From Mycolicibacterium sp. HK-90 (lineage in GTDB: Bacteria; Actinomycetota; Actinomycetes; Mycobacteriales; Mycobacteriaceae): DNA of 64,000 nucleotides. This document shows, piece after piece, positions 59,485-64,000 of this stretch (its first letter is position 1; each line of letters opens with the position of its first letter). Location: assembly GCF_030486405.1 (NCBI RefSeq), contig NZ_CP129613.1, positions 5,890,001 through 5,954,000 on the forward strand, read 5' to 3'. A program made the translations under genes and the position numbers. Under the pieces are notes generated by a model. That model was given only the letters and a program-made list of their open reading frames with translations, did not search any database and was not told where the DNA came from.

Positions 59485-60168
59485 GTGGACAGCCTCGTCA
59501 CAACCATCGCGCCGGCCGTCGTCGCAGTCCTGACCGCGGTCGGCGCGGTCATCGGACTCCAATTCCGCGATGTCGACGCCTACGAACGCCGGCGTGGCAT
59601 CTGGCAGTGGCTCCTGGTCCTGCTCGCCGCGGCCGCGACGTTGGGCGCGCTCGGCTCAGCCTCCGGTGTGGGAAGCCCCGTCGAGGCGACCCTCATGGCG
59701 GTGGTCGGCGTGGCCGCCGTCGTCGTCGCCCATGTGCTGTGGCGCCGCCGTGTCCTCGACCCGGAGCCCCGGAACGTGGCGATCGCGACGGCAGCGGCCG
59801 CGTGCGCGGTCCTGGTGATCATAGGAACCACCGCACTGACCTACACCGGCGACAAGGGCTGCCGGCAGGCCGATCCGCTGGTGCAGTCCAGTCTCGCGAG
59901 TACCGGCGCACTCATGCCGACCGCGGAGGCCAACCAGGGCCCGACGGTCGGAGACTACACAGATTGGGCCAAGATCATCCGCGAGCAGGCCGATCAGGTG
60001 ACCGACGGCGAGGTCGCACAGCACGCGCACCGGATGGGCGAGTTGGCAGGACAGATCCTGGATGCCGCCAGGAGTGGTGCCAAGGCCGACCACGCGCTGC
60101 TCGGCAAGCAGTACCAAGATGAACTCCGGGCCATCATGGCCGAGTGCCGAATCTCGGTGTCCCGCTAG
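59485..60168 (+). CDS. Membrane protein of unknown function
   Basis: A 227-residue protein with four membrane helices in the first 130 residues (about 5-25, 40-60, 65-85, 97-118), followed by an extracytoplasmic helical domain with two Cys (GDKGCRQAD and MAECRISV) that could pair. TAGGCT (59473-59478) six bases before the GTG indicates leaderless transcription. Its stop codon overlaps the glpK stop on the other strand. No family recognised. Confidence 0.65.
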   Translation: MDSLVTTIAPAVVAVLTAVGAVIGLQFRDVDAYERRRGIWQWLLVLLAAAATLGALGSASGVGSPVEATLMAVVGVAAVVVAHVLWRRRVLDPEPRNVAIATAAAACAVLVIIGTTALTYTGDKGCRQADPLVQSSLASTGALMPTAEANQGPTVGDYTDWAKIIREQADQVTDGEVAQHAHRMGELAGQILDAARSGAKADHALLGKQYQDELRAIMAECRISVSR

Positions 60169-61682
60169 ATCTCCACCCAATTCAGCGTCCGCTCGACGGC
60201 TTTGCGCCAACCGGCGTAACCGCTGGAGCGCTGCTCGTCGTCCCACCGCGGGCTCCACCGCCGGCCCTCCTGCCAGTTGGCCCGCAGATCGTCGGGGCTC
60301 TCCCAGAACCCCACCGCGAGCCCGGCCGCGTACGCCGCACCCAGGGCGGTGGTCTCGGCGACCACCGGCTTGACCACCTCGACGCCCAACACATCGGCCT
60401 GGATCTGCATGCACAGCGCATTGGCGGTGATCCCGCCGTCGACCTTCAGAACCTCAAGGTGCACACCGGAATCGGCCTCCATGGCCTCCACCACGTCCCG
60501 GCTCTGATAGCAGATCGCCTCCAAGGTGGCGCGGGCCAGATGGGCATTGGTGTTGAACCGGGACAAGCCGACGATGACGCCCCGGGCATCGGAACGCCAG
60601 TAGGGTGCGAACAGCCCGGAGAACGCGGGCACGAAGTACACGCCGCCGTTGTCGGCCACCTGCCGCGCCAGCGCCTCGCTCTGCGCCGCGCCGCTGATGA
60701 TGCCCAGCTGATCGCGCAGCCACTGAACCGCCGAGCCGGTCACCGCGATCGAACCCTCAAGTGCGTAAACCGGTTTCGAATCGCCGAACTGATAGCACAC
60801 GGTGGTCAGCAGGCCGTTGTCCGAGCGCACAATCTTCTCGCCGGTGTTGAGCAGCAGGAAATTGCCGGTGCCGTAGGTGTTCTTGGCCTCACCGGGCTCC
60901 AGGCAGACCTGGCCCACCATGGCGGCCTGCTGGTCGCCGAGGATCCCCGTCACCGGCACCTGACCGGCCAGCGGCCCGTCGTCGCGGGTGATCCCGAACG
61001 ATTCCGGGTACGACGACGGCTTGATCTCCGGCAGCATCTGCCGCGGGATCGAGAAGAACGACAGCAGCTCGTCGTCCCAGTCCAGGGTCTCCAGGTTCAT
61101 CAGCATGGTGCGACTGGCATTGGTGACGTCGGTGACGTGCACCCCGCCGCGATAACCACCGGTCAGGTTCCACGTCACCCAACTGTCGGGCGTGCCGAAG
61201 ATCGCGTCCCCGTTCTCCGCATCCCGCCGGACCCCGTCGACGTTCTCCAGGATCCACTGGATCTTGCCGGCCGAGAAGTACGTCGCGGGCGGAAGCCCCG
61301 CCTTGCGGCGGATCACGTCGCCGCGGCCGTCGCGGTCCAGCGTCGCGGCGATGCGGTCGGTGCGGGTGTCCTGCCAGACGATCGCGTTGTGGTACGGGCG
61401 GCCGGTGCGGCGGTTCCAGATCAGCGCGGTCTCGCGCTGATTGGTGATACCGAGCGCGGCCAGGTCGCCGGCCACCAGGTTGGTCTTGTTCAGCGCCGTC
61501 ATGATCGCGGCCGAGGTGCGTTCCCAGATCTCGACCGGGTTGTGTTCCACCCACCCGGCCTTCGGCAGGATCTGCTGGTGTTCGAGCTGATGCCGCCCCA
61601 CCTCGGCGCCGGCGTGATCGAAGATCATGCAGCGGGTGCTGGTGGTGCCCTGATCGATTGCAGCTACGAAGTCCGCGGACAT
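60165..61682 (-). CDS. glpK: Glycerol kinase
   Basis: A 505-residue FGGY kinase that phosphorylates glycerol to glycerol 3-phosphate. N-terminal phosphate loop [16 protein letters not shown], the substrate residues in [11 protein letters not shown] and the WQDTRT motif, the FGGY C-terminal signature ([20 protein letters not shown], about 405-425) and normal length match GlpK (Rv3696c). No glpF transporter or regulator is adjacent, so uptake must be encoded elsewhere. Divergent from a methyltransferase gene. Confidence 0.95.
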   Translation of the reverse strand: MSADFVAAIDQGTTSTRCMIFDHAGAEVGRHQLEHQQILPKAGWVEHNPVEIWERTSAAIMTALNKTNLVAGDLAALGITNQRETALIWNRRTGRPYHNAIVWQDTRTDRIAATLDRDGRGDVIRRKAGLPPATYFSAGKIQWILENVDGVRRDAENGDAIFGTPDSWVTWNLTGGYRGGVHVTDVTNASRTMLMNLETLDWDDELLSFFSIPRQMLPEIKPSSYPESFGITRDDGPLAGQVPVTGILGDQQAAMVGQVCLEPGEAKNTYGTGNFLLLNTGEKIVRSDNGLLTTVCYQFGDSKPVYALEGSIAVTGSAVQWLRDQLGIISGAAQSEALARQVADNGGVYFVPAFSGLFAPYWRSDARGVIVGLSRFNTNAHLARATLEAICYQSRDVVEAMEADSGVHLEVLKVDGGITANALCMQIQADVLGVEVVKPVVAETTALGAAYAAGLAVGFWESPDDLRANWQEGRRWSPRWDDEQRSSGYAGWRKAVERTLNWVEI

Positions 61683-61688
61683 TCGTAC

Positions 61689-62456
61689 ATGATGGCCTAC
61701 ATGGCTGCCGACCCCTCAGATATCGACCGGATGCCCCGGGGCGGGTTCCGGGCGTCGTGCCTGGACCGGCTGCTGGAAACCGATCGGCCCGAGTACCTGG
61801 ATCGCGACGATGTCGACATCGCGGTCAAGAAGCAGGTGATCGGGGCGCTGGACTGGACCGGCCGGTTCTTCCGTAACCACCAGCGGTTCTCCGCGATCGC
61901 GCTCGACCTGGTCGCCGACGTGCCGGACCCGCGGATCCTGGAACTGGGTGCGGGCCACGGCTGGGTGTCGCGCCAACTACTGGCCGATCATCCCTCGGCC
62001 CGGGTCACCGTCACCGATGTCGACGAAGAATCGGTGGCGCGCATCGCCGCCGGAGACCTCGGCTCCCATCCGCGGGCCGAGGTCCGCCAGATGGACGCCA
62101 CCGCGATCGACGCCGCCGACGGCAGTTACGACCTGGCCCTGTTTGCATTGTCATTTCACCACCTGCCCCCGGCACCGGCCGCACGGGTGTTCGCCGAGGG
62201 CACCCGCGTCGCCGACACGCTGCTGATCATCGATCTGCCGCGACCGCCCGCCCCACTGCACCTGCTCCGCCTGGCGACGATGCTGCCTGCGGCGCTGGTG
62301 CTTCCGTTCGCGCACGACGGCGTCATCAGCTCCCTGCGCAGCTACAGCCCGTCGGCGTTGCGCAGCCTGGCCCGCCATGCCGACCCGTCGATCGACGTCG
62401 AGCTGCGCAGCGGGCTGAACCTCCCGCAGATCGTCGTCGCCAGACGCGCACGCTGA
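61689..62456 (+). CDS. Class I SAM-dependent methyltransferase
   Basis: A protein of about 255 residues. SAM motif [16 protein letters not shown] (about residue 80), acidic loop VTDVDEES, motif post-I/II region [19 protein letters not shown] and a [16 protein letters not shown] helix are typical. A hydrophobic segment near 195-215 ([20 protein letters not shown]) may contact a membrane or a lipid substrate. Start uncertain: ATGs at 61689, 61692 and 61701 are equally placed; none has a ribosome site. Confidence 0.78.
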   Translation: MMAYMAADPSDIDRMPRGGFRASCLDRLLETDRPEYLDRDDVDIAVKKQVIGALDWTGRFFRNHQRFSAIALDLVADVPDPRILELGAGHGWVSRQLLADHPSARVTVTDVDEESVARIAAGDLGSHPRAEVRQMDATAIDAADGSYDLALFALSFHHLPPAPAARVFAEGTRVADTLLIIDLPRPPAPLHLLRLATMLPAALVLPFAHDGVISSLRSYSPSALRSLARHADPSIDVELRSGLNLPQIVVARRAR

Positions 62457-62462
62457 ACTCGT

Positions 62463-63491
62463 TCAGGCGCGGCGCTGCATCTGAGGTGCGACCGAGAAGC
62501 AGTCGGCGACGGTGGAGGCCAGTTCCAGGAAGGCTTGCCGGGTGGACCGGCTGAGGAAGCCGAGGTCGACCTCGGCACCCTCGGCGAGGTGATCGTCGAA
62601 CGGGATCACGTGCACGGCCCGGACCCGGGGCAGGAAATGATTCGACAGCTGCGCCATGTCGAGGCCGAGCGCGCCCGGCCGCGAGGCACTGACCACCACC
62701 ACGGCTTTCGGCACCAGGTGTGAATAACCGTTGCGCTCAAGCCAATCCAGCGTCGCCAAGGCGCTGCGTGCGGAGTCGATGGCCGGCGATGCGACGATCA
62801 CGATCGCATCCGCCGCATCCAGCACACCCGCCATCGCCGAGTGCACCAGGCCGGTGCCGCAGTCGGTCAGGATGATGTTGTAGAAGCGCTGCAACACACT
62901 CAGCACGCCGCGGTAGTCGTGCTCCGAGAAGGCCTCTGAGGTGGCCGGGTCCCGCTCGGACGCCAAAATCTCCAGGCGGCTTGAACTTTGGGAGGTGTGG
63001 CGGCGAATGTCCGAGTACCGCGATATGCCGTCATCGAGAAGCACGTCGCGCACGGTGGAATCGCACTCGTTGGGGCCACGCTGGGCCAGGGTGCCGAAGT
63101 CGGGATTGGCATCCACCGCGATCACCCGGTCGCCGCGGGTTGCCGCCAGGGTGGCGCCCAGGCCGACGGTGGTGGTGGTCTTGCCCACCCCGCCCTTCTG
63201 CGACAGCAGAGCGATGTTGAACGGTCCGCCGACCACCGGTTGGTTGACCCGATCGAGGAGGGCCTTCTGGTTGGCCTCGTCGTCGGAGATGCCCGGGTTC
63301 ACGCCGGTGACCCGGTAGACGGCCTTGCGCCAGCCCGACCGCGGGGTGGGCGTGGCGCGGACCAGCCCGAGGTCGCCGTTGGTCGGCACCATCGAGTGAT
63401 GCTGTCCGGCTCCGGTCCCCGGCTTGCTCGAGGTGAACGGAGTCTGTTCGGGCGGCCCCAGTTTCAGCCGCTCGTCGTCGCGGTCGGTCAT
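62463..63491 (-). CDS. MinD/ParA-like ATPase of a type VII secretion locus
   Basis: A 342-residue protein: disordered N terminus of about 60 residues, a helical segment, then a MinD-like ATPase with deviant Walker [19 protein letters not shown] (about 95), switch I (VIAVDANPDFGTLAQR) and switch II (IILTDCGTG). Similar ATPases accompany ESX-1 (EspI, C-terminal part) and ESX-2 (Rv3888c). It follows eccA by 16 bases with a GAGGAAG ribosome site. Which ESX system it belongs to cannot be told from this window. Confidence 0.8.
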   Translation of the reverse strand: MTDRDDERLKLGPPEQTPFTSSKPGTGAGQHHSMVPTNGDLGLVRATPTPRSGWRKAVYRVTGVNPGISDDEANQKALLDRVNQPVVGGPFNIALLSQKGGVGKTTTTVGLGATLAATRGDRVIAVDANPDFGTLAQRGPNECDSTVRDVLLDDGISRYSDIRRHTSQSSSRLEILASERDPATSEAFSEHDYRGVLSVLQRFYNIILTDCGTGLVHSAMAGVLDAADAIVIVASPAIDSARSALATLDWLERNGYSHLVPKAVVVVSASRPGALGLDMAQLSNHFLPRVRAVHVIPFDDHLAEGAEVDLGFLSRSTRQAFLELASTVADCFSVAPQMQRRA

Positions 63492-63507
63492 GGCTGCTTC
63501 CTCGTCA

Positions 63508-64000
63508 TCAGCTCGGTGCCGTCATGCCGAGCACCTGTTTGAGTGCGGCTTGCATGTCCGGCAATTCGATTCGCATCAACTGCGCCTCATCGAGTTCCGA
63601 CAGGTTGGCACCGTGGATCTCGCTGAGCCGGTATTCGCGTTCCTCCTCGGCCGCCTCGATCACGTTGCGCACGAACCGGCCGTTGCCGGCCAGGTCGATG
63701 CCCGGGCGTAGTTGCCCCGACGAGTCGATCGCCTCGCTCTGACACAGCGTGACGCAGTTGCTGACGAGTTCGTCGTAGGCGGCCTCGGACAGCTCGGAGT
63801 CTCTGGTACGGGCGACCAGCCTTCCGATGTCGCCGAGTTCGTGTGGCCCGTACGAACCGAAACGGATCCGTTTGGTGAAGCGGGATGCCAGACCGTCATT
63901 GGAGGCCAGGAAGCGGTCGATCTCGGCGTCATAGCCGGCGATGATCACCACGAGGCGGTCGCGGTCGTTCTCCATGCGGGCCAGCAAGGTGTCGACCGCC
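63508..64000 (-). CDS. eccA: EccA-type AAA+ ATPase of type VII secretion (C-terminal part)
   Basis: The C-terminal 163 or so residues of a CbxX/CfxQ-type AAA+ ATPase; the gene begins beyond the right edge. Visible parts are the post-Walker B helix (VDTLLARMENDRDRLVVII), the sensor/arginine-finger loop (NDGLASRFTKRIRF) and the C-terminal lid (GNGRFVRNVIEAA). This matches EccA proteins, cytosolic ATPases that act on ESX substrates and their chaperones. It is followed by a MinD-like gene in the same operon. Confidence 0.82.
   Translation of the reverse strand, partial: AVDTLLARMENDRDRLVVIIAGYDAEIDRFLASNDGLASRFTKRIRFGSYGPHELGDIGRLVARTRDSELSEAAYDELVSNCVTLCQSEAIDSSGQLRPGIDLAGNGRFVRNVIEAAEEEREYRLSEIHGANLSELDEAQLMRIELPDMQAALKQVLGMTAPS

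Noticed and set aside
60144..61688. Long plus-strand frame opposite glpK, in frame with the methyltransferase
   Set aside because: Only the part from about 61689 has methyltransferase motifs; the rest is the complement of glpK.

Overview
The window is high-GC chromosomal DNA from a fast-growing mycobacterium (Mycolicibacterium type). Three things support this. Gene order follows the M. tuberculosis Rv3654c-Rv3696c stretch almost step by step: Tad pilus operon, ssd, 6C RNA, serB-like, Ms1 RNA, acs, serine protease, ephE, marP, nudix, nth, crp, bagAB, whiB4, ponA2, cds1, moxR operon, RDD and glpK. An lfrR-lfrA pair is present, as in M. smegmatis. Many genes have a TANNNT -10 box 6-8 nt before an ATG or GTG start, the layout of leaderless mycobacterial mRNAs.

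Layout. 1-3.8 kb: leftward Tad/Flp operon, with a tandem 65-bp MIRU-like repeat between ssd and tadA. 3.8-5.5 kb: two structured RNAs (6C and Ms1) flanking a HAD phosphatase gene. 5.5-26.4 kb: core housekeeping and envelope genes, including acs with a CRP-like site over its promoter, a marP/nudix/thioredoxin/nth operon, crp, the BagA/BagB ATPases, whiB4, ponA2 and a two-component system. 26.5-42.6 kb: a 16-kb integrated element in a tRNA-Pro gene, bounded by perfect 44-bp repeats. 42.6-64 kb: Ser/Thr kinase, thioesterase, the DUF4129/DUF4350/MoxR/DUF58 operon, RDD protein, lfrRA, several regulators, glpK, then a MinD-like ATPase and the end of an eccA gene that begin a type VII secretion locus running off the right edge.

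The element is the most unusual part. It carries tyrosine integrase, repressor, excisionase, a replication-initiator-like protein with reiterated 10-bp motifs inside its own gene, a WhiB-like protein, a tail-tip-like protein and a complete 1707-residue tape measure protein with an embedded peptidase domain. I find no terminase, portal, capsid, major tail or lysis gene. It looks like a phage satellite or tail-modifying element rather than an ordinary prophage, although a degraded prophage cannot be excluded. Its right end holds a membrane-protein cluster and a two-gene module that may be defence, exclusion or toxin-antitoxin cargo.

Starts were chosen from ribosome binding sites, ATGA/GTGA overlaps or leaderless -10 boxes; where these conflict the alternative is given. 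No database searches were run, so family assignments rest on recognised motifs, lengths and gene order.
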